DNA from: Gammaproteobacteria bacterium
GTDB taxonomy: Bacteria; Pseudomonadota; Gammaproteobacteria; Pseudomonadales; Azotimanducaceae
Length of the DNA stretch: 64,000 nt
NCBI GenBank assembly: GCA_026706935.1
Contig: JAPOXV010000026.1
Span: 1,331,721 to 1,395,720 of the forward strand
Direction of reading: 5' to 3'
Shown: positions 50,555-59,209 of the stretch, piece by piece
Numbering within the stretch: position 1 is the first letter of the stretch
How the letters are laid out: each line of letters begins with the position of its first letter
Made by a program: the position numbers and the translations under genes
The notes under the pieces: model-generated
Database searches by the model: none
Told to the model about the DNA's origin: nothing
The model's input: the letters and a program-made list of their open reading frames with translations, nothing else

Positions 50555-51700
50555 ATGCCGATGATTCTCAATGAAGACCAAAACATCCTGAAGGACACTG
50601 CAAAGGAGTTCTGCACGGATAACACGCCTATCAGCCAACTACGAAAACTTCGAGACGAGGAGAGTGAGGACGGCTTCGATCGAGAGACGTGGCAGGCGAT
50701 GAGCGAACTCGGCTGGGCGGGAATTCCGTTTCCAGAAGAGGTTGGTGGCTTAGGATTCGGCTACAAAGGGCTTGGGGTCGTTACGGAAGAACTTGGTCGA
50801 AATCTCGCCGCATCGCCGTTATTCGCGAGCGTGTGGGTTGGCGGAACGATCCTTAATCTCGGTGGAAGTGACACTCAGAAGCGCGACTTACTAACGAAAG
50901 TCGCAAGTGGGCAATTGCTGCTGGCGCTGGCGTTGGAAGAGTCGCATCGTCACAGTCCCTACAGCATCGCAACAACTGCAGAGACTGCTGGTGAAGGACT
51001 CGTCCTAAACGGCTCTAAAACGTTTGTGCTTGACGGCCACGTTGCGGACAAACTTATTGTGGTCGCACGTTCTAGCGGTTCTGAAGGTGACCGAGAAGGA
51101 TTGACCTTGGCACTGGTCGATCGCACTGCAGATGGCGTCAGCGTAACGCGAACCAAGATGGTAGATAGTCGTAATGCGGCAAACATCGAGCTATCCAACG
51201 TCACCGTTAGTGCGGCTGCGGTGATTGGTGAAACGGGTCAAGCGGCGGATGTACTTGATGCTGCTCTAGATATTGCACGCATTGGTCTCTCAGCAGAAAT
51301 GCTGGGAAGTGCACAGGAATGCTTCGATCGCACAGTCGCCTATTTAAAAGAACGTGAGCAGTTCGGTGTGCCCATCGGTTCTTTCCAAGCCCTAAAGCAC
51401 CGGGCCGCCAATATGTTCTGTGAGGTAGAGCTTTCGAAATCTGTTGTCCTTGAAGCGTTGACTGCGCTAGATGAAGGTCGTTCAGCGTCAGAGATCGCGA
51501 TTCTTGCGAGCCTCGCGAAGTCGAAGGTCGGGGAGATGTTCCACACCGTGTCGCGTGAAGGTATCCAAATGCACGGCGGTATTGGCATGACCGATGAGTT
51601 TGATATCGGGTTCTATCTAAAGCGCGCGGCGGTCGCGGAACAGACTTTTGGTGATATGTATTTCCATCGTAGTCGATATGGTGAACTTAATGGATATTAG
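50555..51700 (+). CDS. Acyl-CoA dehydrogenase
   Basis: FAD-dependent dehydrogenase of 381 residues. The N-terminal helical domain, middle beta domain (LALEESHRHSPY, GLVLNGSKTFVLDG) and C-terminal helical domain (YLKEREQFGVPIGSFQALKHRAANMF, QMHGGIGMTDEFDIGFYLKRA) are all present. The sequence fits the branch often found with bile-acid, steroid or branched acyl-CoA catabolism, where partner subunits are common; none is adjacent here. AAGGAA before ATG 50555 is the ribosome site. It is the last gene before the PIN pseudogene region. Confidence 0.9.
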   Translation: MPMILNEDQNILKDTAKEFCTDNTPISQLRKLRDEESEDGFDRETWQAMSELGWAGIPFPEEVGGLGFGYKGLGVVTEELGRNLAASPLFASVWVGGTILNLGGSDTQKRDLLTKVASGQLLLALALEESHRHSPYSIATTAETAGEGLVLNGSKTFVLDGHVADKLIVVARSSGSEGDREGLTLALVDRTADGVSVTRTKMVDSRNAANIELSNVTVSAAAVIGETGQAADVLDAALDIARIGLSAEMLGSAQECFDRTVAYLKEREQFGVPIGSFQALKHRAANMFCEVELSKSVVLEALTALDEGRSASEIAILASLAKSKVGEMFHTVSREGIQMHGGIGMTDEFDIGFYLKRAAVAEQTFGDMYFHRSRYGELNGY

Positions 51701-51773
51701 GTTGAGCGGTGGCGCGTATTCGGTTACCGGCCCAGTTTGATTTGATAGGCTTAAGTCATTGAGGTGCGCTATA

Positions 51774-52227
51774 TCAAGGCCAATAGTCGAGCTCGAAACG
51801 CAGGTTTTTCTCTCTACAGAACTTTCGAAAATCTCGTCCGTCGAGTGACAATACAGAGTCGATATTGAGAGCTGTATTTTCAATAGCTAGATGAAGTACG
51901 CGGTCAACTAGACTAACTCTCTCATCGTGCTTAGCGTCCTCCAAACTTCAAACGTTCGACGTAGAGCACGTTCACGATAAACAGTATCGTCAAGTAGAGT
52001 CGCTCGATCAGAACGGATCAAGTCTGATAGGTGTGCTCCATAGTGCGCGGACCTTCGGAATATGCCGTCCAATCAAGAGTTTATGGTCTCGTAGAGTATC
52101 GGCCAAGCGAGAACCAAGTGGCAATTTCGTAGTTCGCGTTTAGTTGTTCTACACGCGCATGATGTCGATCGCGTGTGTCGTATAGTGCGTATAAAAACGA
52201 AGTGTCAACTAATGTACGGTCGGTCAT
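51774..52227 (-). pseudogene. Decayed PIN-domain (VapC-like) toxin gene
   Basis: Reading the minus strand from ATG 52227 gives MTDRTLVDTSFLYALYDTRD, the PIN N-terminus with its first acidic residue. The frame is then lost. In the next frame come WPILYETIN, an in-frame TGA, and LLDDTVYRERALRRTFE; after a second shift comes SLVDRVLHLAIENTALNIDS followed by LSLDGRDFRKF, the usual PIN C-terminus. So the gene carries two frameshifts and one stop and cannot make a full product. Its start overlaps the stop of the small partner gene (ATGA), the arrangement of an antitoxin-toxin pair. Confidence 0.8.
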
Positions 52228-52559
52228 ACTGCCTCGTCGTAGTCGTCTTGTGGCAGTGATCGAGTTCCATACCCGGTCCAAGGTGCTTGTTTGCGCCTAC
52301 CTTTGATGAATCGACCGACGGTTTTGTTGGTATGTTGATCGCGCAGTACTACATAGATTCGCGATTGTCGGTCTAGTGTAACGACTCGCTCAATCTCCTC
52401 ACTCAGCTCACGAAATGGATCGTCAGCATATTCAAAAGTAAGCGCAGCAACACTTCGTCCACATTCCTGCGCGCCGCGATCATCTAACCATCCAAACAAA
52501 CCTTCGTAATCGCCAAGTGTCCCGAGATCAAAAGACAACCAAAGTTTTGTAACTAACAT
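52224..52559 (-). CDS. Small protein partner of the PIN toxin, probable antitoxin-like
   Basis: An intact 111-residue protein beginning MLVTKLWLSFDLGTLGDYEG. It has alternating strand/helix character, an acidic middle (DDPFRELSEEIERV) and a basic end (FIKGRRKQAPWTGYG). I do not recognise the family and see no ribbon-helix-helix or AbrB domain. Its stop overlaps the ATG of the PIN pseudogene, which argues for a function tied to that toxin; it survives although the toxin is broken. Confidence 0.6.
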   Translation of the reverse strand: MLVTKLWLSFDLGTLGDYEGLFGWLDDRGAQECGRSVAALTFEYADDPFRELSEEIERVVTLDRQSRIYVVLRDQHTNKTVGRFIKGRRKQAPWTGYGTRSLPQDDYDEAV

Positions 52560-52878
52560 GAAGATTCACTGTAAAAATGAACAGAAATCTTAGGGAAGTT
52601 TTCGGGAATATCGAAACCAAATTTCGCCATCGCGTGATCGATCGATTTATTGATTGACGAACGGTCGTATTAGTACGTGAACCCAGTCAAGATCAACGTT
52701 GCAGCTTACCTAAACTGCCTGTCAAGACTAGCAATGAAACATTGGCGACTCTATCGATCGAAGCCTGGTCGAGTTTTGCTCTTACTGACTATGATTAGAA
52801 ATTCAATGTGGAATTGTGCGTAACAAGCCCCCTCGGCGGGATGCCTTGATTCCCATTTGTTTAGCAGGAGTGGGTGCC
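52560..52878. other. Region upstream of pyk leader ORF and PIN-partner gene
   Basis: About 320 bp between the divergent 111-residue gene and the pyk leader ORF. It must hold both promoters. I see no convincing -35/-10 pair, hairpin or small RNA; CCCCCTCGGCGGG near 52830 is a short GC-rich stretch. Confidence 0.35.
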
Positions 52879-52950
52879 ATGGACGGCTTCCTTTCAACTC
52901 TCATCCACGTTCGTCATAATCGATGTCGATCTATTGGGCGACGCTCGTGA
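52879..52950 (+). CDS. Short leader ORF upstream of pyruvate kinase
   Basis: ATG 52879 has AGGAG (52866-52870) 8 nt upstream, a better ribosome site than that of pyk itself. The frame encodes 23 residues (beginning MDGFLSTLIHVRHN, basic at the end) and stops at 52950, five bases before the proposed pyk ATG at 52956. That spacing suits translational coupling or re-initiation. No homologue is known to me, and coding status is inferred from position and ribosome site only. Confidence 0.45.
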   Translation: MDGFLSTLIHVRHNRCRSIGRRS

Positions 52951-52955
52951 CGCTT

Positions 52956-54377
52956 ATGCGACGTACTAAGATCATTTGCACCGTGGGTCCGGCATCCAAT
53001 AGCTGGGAAACCATAAAAGGCATGTATGAAGCGGGTATGAACGTACTTCGAATCAACATGTCGCATTCTGACCATGAAGATGCGGAGAAAGCGATTCGGT
53101 GGGTTGGAACGCTCAATCGCAATTCGCCCTATACCGTTCCCATTTTGCTCGATACATCGGGTCCTGAGATCCGGACTGGTCAACTAGCGACACCTATGAA
53201 ACTGCGTCGTGGGGACGACGCGTGGATATCGTCCTCGGTGAACGGTGTATCGGAAGAGGTATCGCCGTGCATCGAAGTCAACTATCCAGACTTCAACGAT
53301 CATGTCATGGTTGGCGACACGATTCGACTTGACAACGGCTTAATCAACTTGCGCGTGGTGTCGTGCGAGCGTGATGCCCTGTTATGCCGGGTCGTTGACG
53401 GCGGTACGCTAGAGAGTCACAAGCACGTGAATCTGCCAGGCGTACATGTGAAGTTGCCGTCTATCACGTCTAAAGACGTGGACGATATTCGATTTGGTCT
53501 CGAACATGCCATAAGTTACGTTGCGCAGTCGTTCGTGAGGACCGCCGATGACATACGTGAAATGCGGGAAGTGATCGGCGAGCGGCATCAATGGGTGAAG
53601 ATCATTGCGAAGATCGAAAATCAGGAAGGTGTCGACAATGTCGAAGAGATCGCGAATGAAGCTCACGGGGTGATGGTAGCTCGGGGAGATCTTGGAATCG
53701 AAACCGACATGGCGGAACTTCCTTTCCTTCAAAGAACGATCGTCGAAAAGACAATCCGCGCAGGTCGTCGATGCATCGTTGCCACTCATATGCTTGAGTC
53801 GATGGTTGAGCACCCGATTCCTACTCGGGCTGAAGTTCACGACGTCGCGAATGCGGTCGAACAGGAAGTAGATGCCATTCTTCTGAGTGCCGAGACGAGT
53901 ATCGGCGCATATCCGGTGCGGGCTGTTGAATATGTGCGTCGAGTTGCCGAAGCGCAGGAGCAGTTGCCAGGTCTCCGATTTGCAGGTTCGCAACCTAGCG
54001 ACACTCATCGTCAGCAGCTCGCGTGGTCCGCCGTTGAACTCGCAGAACGGATTTCTGCAACCGGCATCATCGTTATTACGCGAAGTGGTTGGACCGCGGA
54101 TATTCTCACGAATTGCGCGCCGCCAACAGTTCCGATCTTTGCGTTTAGCAATGAAAGTCATACACGTCGGCGCTTAGCGCTCAATCGAGGGGTATACGCG
54201 TATCGAATCGATTTCAGTAGCGACCCTGAGAAGACGATCCAACGTTGTTTGAAGGCACTGCTACTTCGTGAGCAACTAACTGAAGATTCCCCGATGGTGG
54301 TCGTCAGTGATGCGGTTGGACTGGGTGGTAAGTTCTCGATCCAAATCCGACAGTTGCGGTTGTCGGTATCGTCTTAG
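52956..54377 (+). CDS. pyk: Pyruvate kinase
   Basis: Last step of glycolysis, making pyruvate and ATP. ATG 52956 gives MRRTKIICTVGPASNS, aligned with the family N-terminus; ATG 52923 would add 11 residues. The protein (473 residues) has RINMSHSDHEDA, DTSGPEIRTG, the catalytic lysine in VKIIAKIENQEG, MVARGDLGIE, and the C-terminal allosteric domain. It has its own weak ribosome site and sits directly behind a leader ORF. Its stop overlaps that of the convergent TauE/SafE gene (TTAG). Confidence 0.95.
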   Translation: MRRTKIICTVGPASNSWETIKGMYEAGMNVLRINMSHSDHEDAEKAIRWVGTLNRNSPYTVPILLDTSGPEIRTGQLATPMKLRRGDDAWISSSVNGVSEEVSPCIEVNYPDFNDHVMVGDTIRLDNGLINLRVVSCERDALLCRVVDGGTLESHKHVNLPGVHVKLPSITSKDVDDIRFGLEHAISYVAQSFVRTADDIREMREVIGERHQWVKIIAKIENQEGVDNVEEIANEAHGVMVARGDLGIETDMAELPFLQRTIVEKTIRAGRRCIVATHMLESMVEHPIPTRAEVHDVANAVEQEVDAILLSAETSIGAYPVRAVEYVRRVAEAQEQLPGLRFAGSQPSDTHRQQLAWSAVELAERISATGIIVITRSGWTADILTNCAPPTVPIFAFSNESHTRRRLALNRGVYAYRIDFSSDPEKTIQRCLKALLLREQLTEDSPMVVVSDAVGLGGKFSIQIRQLRLSVSS

Positions 54378-55189
54378 AACGCACTATAGATCATTCGCGC
54401 CGCGACGAAATACATCAAAATGCCAAAAATGCGGCGTAGGTTATGGCCCTCGACTCGGTGAGCAACGTGTACCCCTAAGGGTGCACACAACGCACAAGCG
54501 ATTGCGATCGGAATCAGTGCAGGTAGGTAGACATAGCCGACGGCTCCGGGAATGTCAATCGGGAGACCGTTCAGTATGTAACCGATTGTTCCTGCGACCG
54601 AAATGGCAATTCCGAGTGTGCTTGCAGCTGCGGTTGCGGTAACAAGCTTTGTATTAAAGAACAGAAGCGTAGGCACGACAACATTGCCGCCACCAATGCC
54701 AGCGAGACCACAAATCACACCCCCAATCGAAGCGAGCATCCCCGTTACACCGCGTCCTGGCGGCTCGTTCTTGACGCGTGGTGCCCAGTTGGTGATCATC
54801 ACGGTCGCAATCGCTGCAATAAACAAGCCGATGAACAGTTTTGTGGCAGCGGCCGGAAGACGCGTCGCGATGACCGTTGCCAGCAATACACCTAGAATCA
54901 GGTAAATAATCCAGTTTTTTACGATTTCCCAATCCACCGCATTGCGTCGAAACTGTGCAATTGACGATGAAAGTGTCGTAAACACGATGGACGCCATAGA
55001 CGTTCCAAGTGTGACTAACACGACGGTGTTCGCCGGATACTCAGCCGCGTCGAATGTTCCGACGCTGTCGAAGAGCAGGATTAGCGCGGGGACTACGATC
55101 ACGCCGCCGCCGAGACCTAATAATCCGCCAAGGAATCCCGCAATCGCGCCTATACAGAGGCAAATCAACACGAGTAGGACGGGATCCAC
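54374..55189 (-). CDS. TauE/SafE (TSUP) family membrane exporter
   Basis: Inner-membrane protein of 271 residues with about eight hydrophobic segments. The two inverted halves each start with the family motif, GFLGGLLGLGGGVIVVPALI at about 18 and GVICGLAGIGGGNVVVPTLL at about 155. Members export sulfite, sulfoacetate and other anions or organosulfur compounds. The substrate is unknown and there is no sulfur gene beside it. It is divergent from the MORN-protein gene (61 bp). Confidence 0.9.
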   Translation of the reverse strand: MDPVLLVLICLCIGAIAGFLGGLLGLGGGVIVVPALILLFDSVGTFDAAEYPANTVVLVTLGTSMASIVFTTLSSSIAQFRRNAVDWEIVKNWIIYLILGVLLATVIATRLPAAATKLFIGLFIAAIATVMITNWAPRVKNEPPGRGVTGMLASIGGVICGLAGIGGGNVVVPTLLFFNTKLVTATAAASTLGIAISVAGTIGYILNGLPIDIPGAVGYVYLPALIPIAIACALCAPLGVHVAHRVEGHNLRRIFGILMYFVAARMIYSAF

Positions 55190-55250
55190 AGCGACTCACG
55201 GGGAAACAGGAGTGCGAAGTGTAAGGAGTGGCACTAGGTCGCTTCACCTA

Positions 55251-56078
55251 ATGTACGTCTTGATTGCTACGGCGCTGTTATTCAACAGTAACCTACTCTG
55301 TCAGGACGTCAGTGGGACGTCAGAACCAACAGCCGACGTTTACGAAGGTCCATTGGTCAACGGAGTCCGTGAGGGCTTCGGCAAACTCACGTATGCTGAC
55401 GGCTCGGTCTACGAGGGCGAATTCGCGAACAATTTACCGTCGGGAAACGACGAGACGTTGTTGTTTGTCGATGGGCGGCGTTATCAAGGTACGTTCATCG
55501 AAGGGCAGATGCAAGGGTACGGAACGTTGGAATGGCCAAACGGCGACGTTTACGTTGGTACGTTCAATGCGAACGCGATTACTGGAACCGGGACGTTTTT
55601 TTGGCAAAACGGCAACGTTACGTATACAGGGACAATCCAGGACGGCAAACGACACGGACTAGGAGTGATGCTGTGGCCGGACGGCAGACGCTACGATGGT
55701 GCATTCCGCCAGAATGAACGGCATGGCTTCGGAATTTTCGAAAACGCGGACGGATCAAGTTATCGTGGTTTTTTTGAGACCGGTCAACGTCATGGCGACG
55801 GTGTATTCGAAGATGCGGATGGCGTCAAGGAATTCCAGCAATGGAACGCAGGGGAGCTGGTTGTTCGAAAGCCTCTAGCGGAAGTGCCCAGATGCCGACT
55901 AGAAATCGATGGTTATCGCTGGATGTTTGAGAGTGACGAGTGCATCAATGGAGTCGCGCACGGTATAGGCACCGCGGTTCGGGTGGATGGTCTAGCGTAC
56001 ATCAACAACGGACGATTTGTTGCCGGTCATTTGGTTGCGGGAATCATCAGTTCTCTTGCTGGGGAGTCGTCTGAATAG
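55251..56078 (+). CDS. Exported MORN-repeat protein
   Basis: A 275-residue protein with an N-terminal hydrophobic signal (MYVLIATALLFNSNLLC) and about six or seven MORN repeats of some 23 residues (for example YEGPLVNGVREGFGKLTYAD and YDGAFRQNERHGFGIFENAD) between about 30 and 190. A cysteine-containing C-terminal domain (CRLEIDGYRWMFESDECING) follows. MORN repeats bind lipids or proteins in other systems. ATG 55251 is preferred, though GTG 55212 is in frame. The protein kinase homologue begins at the next base after its stop, so the two are one unit. Confidence 0.8.
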   Translation: MYVLIATALLFNSNLLCQDVSGTSEPTADVYEGPLVNGVREGFGKLTYADGSVYEGEFANNLPSGNDETLLFVDGRRYQGTFIEGQMQGYGTLEWPNGDVYVGTFNANAITGTGTFFWQNGNVTYTGTIQDGKRHGLGVMLWPDGRRYDGAFRQNERHGFGIFENADGSSYRGFFETGQRHGDGVFEDADGVKEFQQWNAGELVVRKPLAEVPRCRLEIDGYRWMFESDECINGVAHGIGTAVRVDGLAYINNGRFVAGHLVAGIISSLAGESSE

Positions 56079-58250
56079 ATGGAAGTCCCAGGCTATCAGT
56101 TAACTCAACGAATCAAAGTCGGCTCCGATCACGAACTGTACCTGGCCTCAAGTCAAGGACGACTTGGACGCTTCGTTGTCCGCATACAAGCGTTCAGCGG
56201 TGATAACGAGAATCAGGATCAGTATGTTGCGAACCTTGAATCGTTAAAGGTGATTCGCCATCCACACCTATGTGAGATCATCGAAATCGGGCGAGTGGAA
56301 GGGAACGTTTATGTTGTAACACCTTTCTATCCGGGCGGAAGTCTCGGCGACACCTTAGCATCTGGTATGTCGATCGTTAGGCTGATACGAATCGCTACTT
56401 CGATATGCGACGCGTTGGAATCCCTCCATGTTCGCGGTCAAACGCATGGCGATATCAAACCCGCGAACATAGTGTTCGACGACATGGGATCACCCGTGCT
56501 GATCGACGGCGCTTATTTCGAACCCGGATCCCCGAGTCAACGATTCACCCCTGGCTATAGCGCGCCGGAGATGGCACGAGGCGACGAGTTAAGCGCGAAG
56601 TGTGACGTATTTAGTCTCGGGGTGTTGCTGTATCGCGTTTTGCATGGCGATCTCCCATGGCATACGACAGAGACTGATACGCCACGAACTCGCAGCGCCA
56701 CAGATGCGCTTCCTCCTTTTGGACCTCAGCACGCGGTATTTCAAGATTTAATCGAGAGTATGGTGGCGTACGACCCTGAAGAGCGCATGTCGAGCATCGC
56801 GCACGTGAAAAGTGCGCTTGAGAATATCAACGCGGACGGTGATTTAAACACCGTAGCTGTAAAGTCAGACTTAATCTCCACCACTGAAATCTCGACGGTA
56901 CTGCCTCCACATCCGGAGAGCGGTGATTCCGTCGATGAACGTTCACGAGCACGACGCAGGATCTCCGCTGTACATTGGACCGTTGTGTATTCCATATGCC
57001 TAGTTGGGATCTGGAGTCTTGCGATGGGTCTTTACCAGATTCCGGAAACGAAGCGTTTACTCGCGGAGTACGGGATTTTGGAGAATGCAGTACTCGTCGA
57101 AGCACGTCTGAACGCCGAAGCGCTCGTCGCAGACCCAAATCAGAATCTACCGTCCATCGTCGCTGCGTATGAGTCAGTTCTTCTAATCGAGCCTGAAGAC
57201 GTGGACGCAATCCAAGCCATCAACAACGTGCGGTCTCGTTGGGAGGACGATTTCTCGGCAGCCTTGACTCAGAATGAGCTATCTACCGCCCAGAATCGAT
57301 TAGACGATCTCCTTGAGATATTTCCGGACGATAGTCGCTTACAAGTGATGTTCGATGATCTTCAAACGCGTCGGTATGCACTGCAGCTTCAATCCGATAC
57401 GCTCGCTTTACTAAGAGTGACTGCCCAAGAGCCAGATGCGTCAGCAGATATGGCACTGAATGCGTTTCGGGAGGTCGTGCGGTTGTATCCGGCAAGTATT
57501 GAAGCGCGAAGAGAGCTTGATGGCCTAGCAGCGCACTTCTCAGCTGTAGCGACGCGAGAGATCGATCTTGGTAACCTCCAAGCCGCGATGGATGCGTTGA
57601 GTAAAGCAGGTTTAGCGAATTCAAACTATGTCGAATTGTCCACGGTTCGAGAAAGGATCCAGCGTGCTGCGACGCTACGGGAAGAGATCGAAACTCGTCT
57701 CGCAGAAGCTAGCGATTTGCGCCGCGTCGGACAGCTGATCGATCCGCCAAATCGGAATGCTGCGACACTCTTCCATAGTGTATTGACCACGGACCCAGAC
57801 AATGAAGTTGCGCTACGTGGACTAAGCGATGTGAGTAATTTGGTGGTTCTTCAATTCGAAGAACACTTGCAATCTCGTGAATTCGGCGCAATTCGTCACA
57901 TCATTGAACGTGCGAAATCCGTTGGTCTATATCCTGCCTCGATCATGCACATGGAATCGTCAATGGCGCAAGAGCTCAATAACATCTCTGAAGCGGCCGA
58001 TTTCGTTGTACTCGCGGAGCAACTAATCGCGGACGGCTATATCACTGAGCCATCCGACAATAACGCACTAGCTGCCCTTCGTAGGGCGCGACAGTTAGAT
58101 GCGACAAATTCACGTATCGACGAGCTCCTTGCTGAATGTACTACACGGTTGTCTGCCGTAGCATCCGATGCGAGAGCGTTTGGGCTCGACGGGATAGCGA
58201 CAACCTATGCAGCGTTAGCCGTGCAAGTAGGCTTGGAGGCATCTCGCTAG
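56079..58250 (+). CDS. Membrane-anchored Ser/Thr kinase homologue with degenerate ATP site and helical repeats
   Basis: A 723-residue protein. Residues 5-245 are a Hanks-type kinase domain with HGDIKPAN (123-130), IDGA in place of the DFG loop (Asp143), APE at 162-164 and DVFSLGV. The glycine-rich loop is reduced (IKVGSDHELYLA) and the VAIK lysine is replaced by Arg35. A single membrane helix (about 299-318) separates it from a periplasmic region of repeated TPR-like units with LEI(F/E)P and LxxDPxN turns. It may be a weak kinase or a pseudokinase scaffold. The start ATG follows the MORN gene stop with no gap. Confidence 0.85.
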   Translation: MEVPGYQLTQRIKVGSDHELYLASSQGRLGRFVVRIQAFSGDNENQDQYVANLESLKVIRHPHLCEIIEIGRVEGNVYVVTPFYPGGSLGDTLASGMSIVRLIRIATSICDALESLHVRGQTHGDIKPANIVFDDMGSPVLIDGAYFEPGSPSQRFTPGYSAPEMARGDELSAKCDVFSLGVLLYRVLHGDLPWHTTETDTPRTRSATDALPPFGPQHAVFQDLIESMVAYDPEERMSSIAHVKSALENINADGDLNTVAVKSDLISTTEISTVLPPHPESGDSVDERSRARRRISAVHWTVVYSICLVGIWSLAMGLYQIPETKRLLAEYGILENAVLVEARLNAEALVADPNQNLPSIVAAYESVLLIEPEDVDAIQAINNVRSRWEDDFSAALTQNELSTAQNRLDDLLEIFPDDSRLQVMFDDLQTRRYALQLQSDTLALLRVTAQEPDASADMALNAFREVVRLYPASIEARRELDGLAAHFSAVATREIDLGNLQAAMDALSKAGLANSNYVELSTVRERIQRAATLREEIETRLAEASDLRRVGQLIDPPNRNAATLFHSVLTTDPDNEVALRGLSDVSNLVVLQFEEHLQSREFGAIRHIIERAKSVGLYPASIMHMESSMAQELNNISEAADFVVLAEQLIADGYITEPSDNNALAALRRARQLDATNSRIDELLAECTTRLSAVASDARAFGLDGIATTYAALAVQVGLEASR

Positions 58251-58294
58251 ATTAAACGCCTAAAATCGCGAGTCGATTTGCTCCTCAGTTTCAC

Positions 58295-59200
58295 ATGGCA
58301 ACACCGATCCCATTCGTCAGGGACATCGAGTTCGAATACGGGAAGTGCGACCAACTAAGCCCGTTGATTCGACGGGTTGTCGCCAAAAACCCGAGTGCAT
58401 TTACCTATACAGGAACGGGTACCTACATCATTGGACGTGGCAGAGTTGCCGTTATTGATCCTGGACCTCGCGATCAGCAGCATGTCGACGCGATCCTAGC
58501 GGCTACTCAAGGCGAACAGATTACGTCGATTCTGATTACGCACACGCATAACGATCACTCTCCGGCAACCGAGTTACTTCTCAAGCACTGCGATGCACGC
58601 ACCTACGGATTCGGTCCCCATGGTGCGGGTAAAAACACCGAAGACGAAATCGTTGTCGAGGAAGGTGGCGATATGGCTTTCCAACCGGATGAATATGTAA
58701 GCCACAGAGATTCAGTCAGTGATGGCGAGTGGGAACTTGGATGCGTCTACACACCCGGCCACACATCGAACCATATTTGCTATCGGTTAGAGAGCGAGCG
58801 AGTGTTGTTTACTGGGGATCATGTGATGGGGTGGTCGACAAGTGTGATTTCGCCACCCGACGGCGACATGGCCAGCTACATGAGGAGTTTGGAGCTACTA
58901 CTTGATCACGGTGACGAGAAGTATTGGCCAACGCATGGTCCCGCGATAACTCAACCGCACAAACATGTACAAGCGTTCGTTGCACATCGACTCGAGCGCG
59001 AGGACCAGGTTATTGAACAACTCAGGCAACGGCGGCATTACATAGCAGACATGGTACCGATCATGTATAAGGATGTAGATAAACGTTTACATCCTGCGGC
59101 TGCCAGAAGTGTTTATGCGGCGGTTCTCTATATGCTGAAAAAGGAGCTCATACGCTGCGAGGGTGAACCTTCGCTAGACGCGCCGTTCTACTTGAACTGA
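58295..59200 (+). CDS. MBL-fold metallo-hydrolase (LACTB2-like)
   Basis: A 301-residue metallo-beta-lactamase-fold hydrolase. Metal ligands are in ITHTHNDHSP, GHTSNHICY and TGDHVMGWSTSVI, and the C-terminal helix region ends with LDAPFYLN. The TGDHVMGWSTSVISPPDGD stretch is typical of the LACTB2/endoribonuclease-like subgroup, whose members act on single-stranded RNA or thioesters; the substrate here is unknown. It follows the kinase homologue by 44 bp on the same strand. Confidence 0.85.
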   Translation: MATPIPFVRDIEFEYGKCDQLSPLIRRVVAKNPSAFTYTGTGTYIIGRGRVAVIDPGPRDQQHVDAILAATQGEQITSILITHTHNDHSPATELLLKHCDARTYGFGPHGAGKNTEDEIVVEEGGDMAFQPDEYVSHRDSVSDGEWELGCVYTPGHTSNHICYRLESERVLFTGDHVMGWSTSVISPPDGDMASYMRSLELLLDHGDEKYWPTHGPAITQPHKHVQAFVAHRLEREDQVIEQLRQRRHYIADMVPIMYKDVDKRLHPAAARSVYAAVLYMLKKELIRCEGEPSLDAPFYLN

Positions 59201-59209
59201 GTGGAAAAC

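Noticed and set aside
54942..55250. N-terminal extension of the MORN protein (frame open from 54942)
   Set aside because: It lies antisense to the TauE/SafE gene and lacks protein-like or signal character; the signal peptide begins at ATG 55251.
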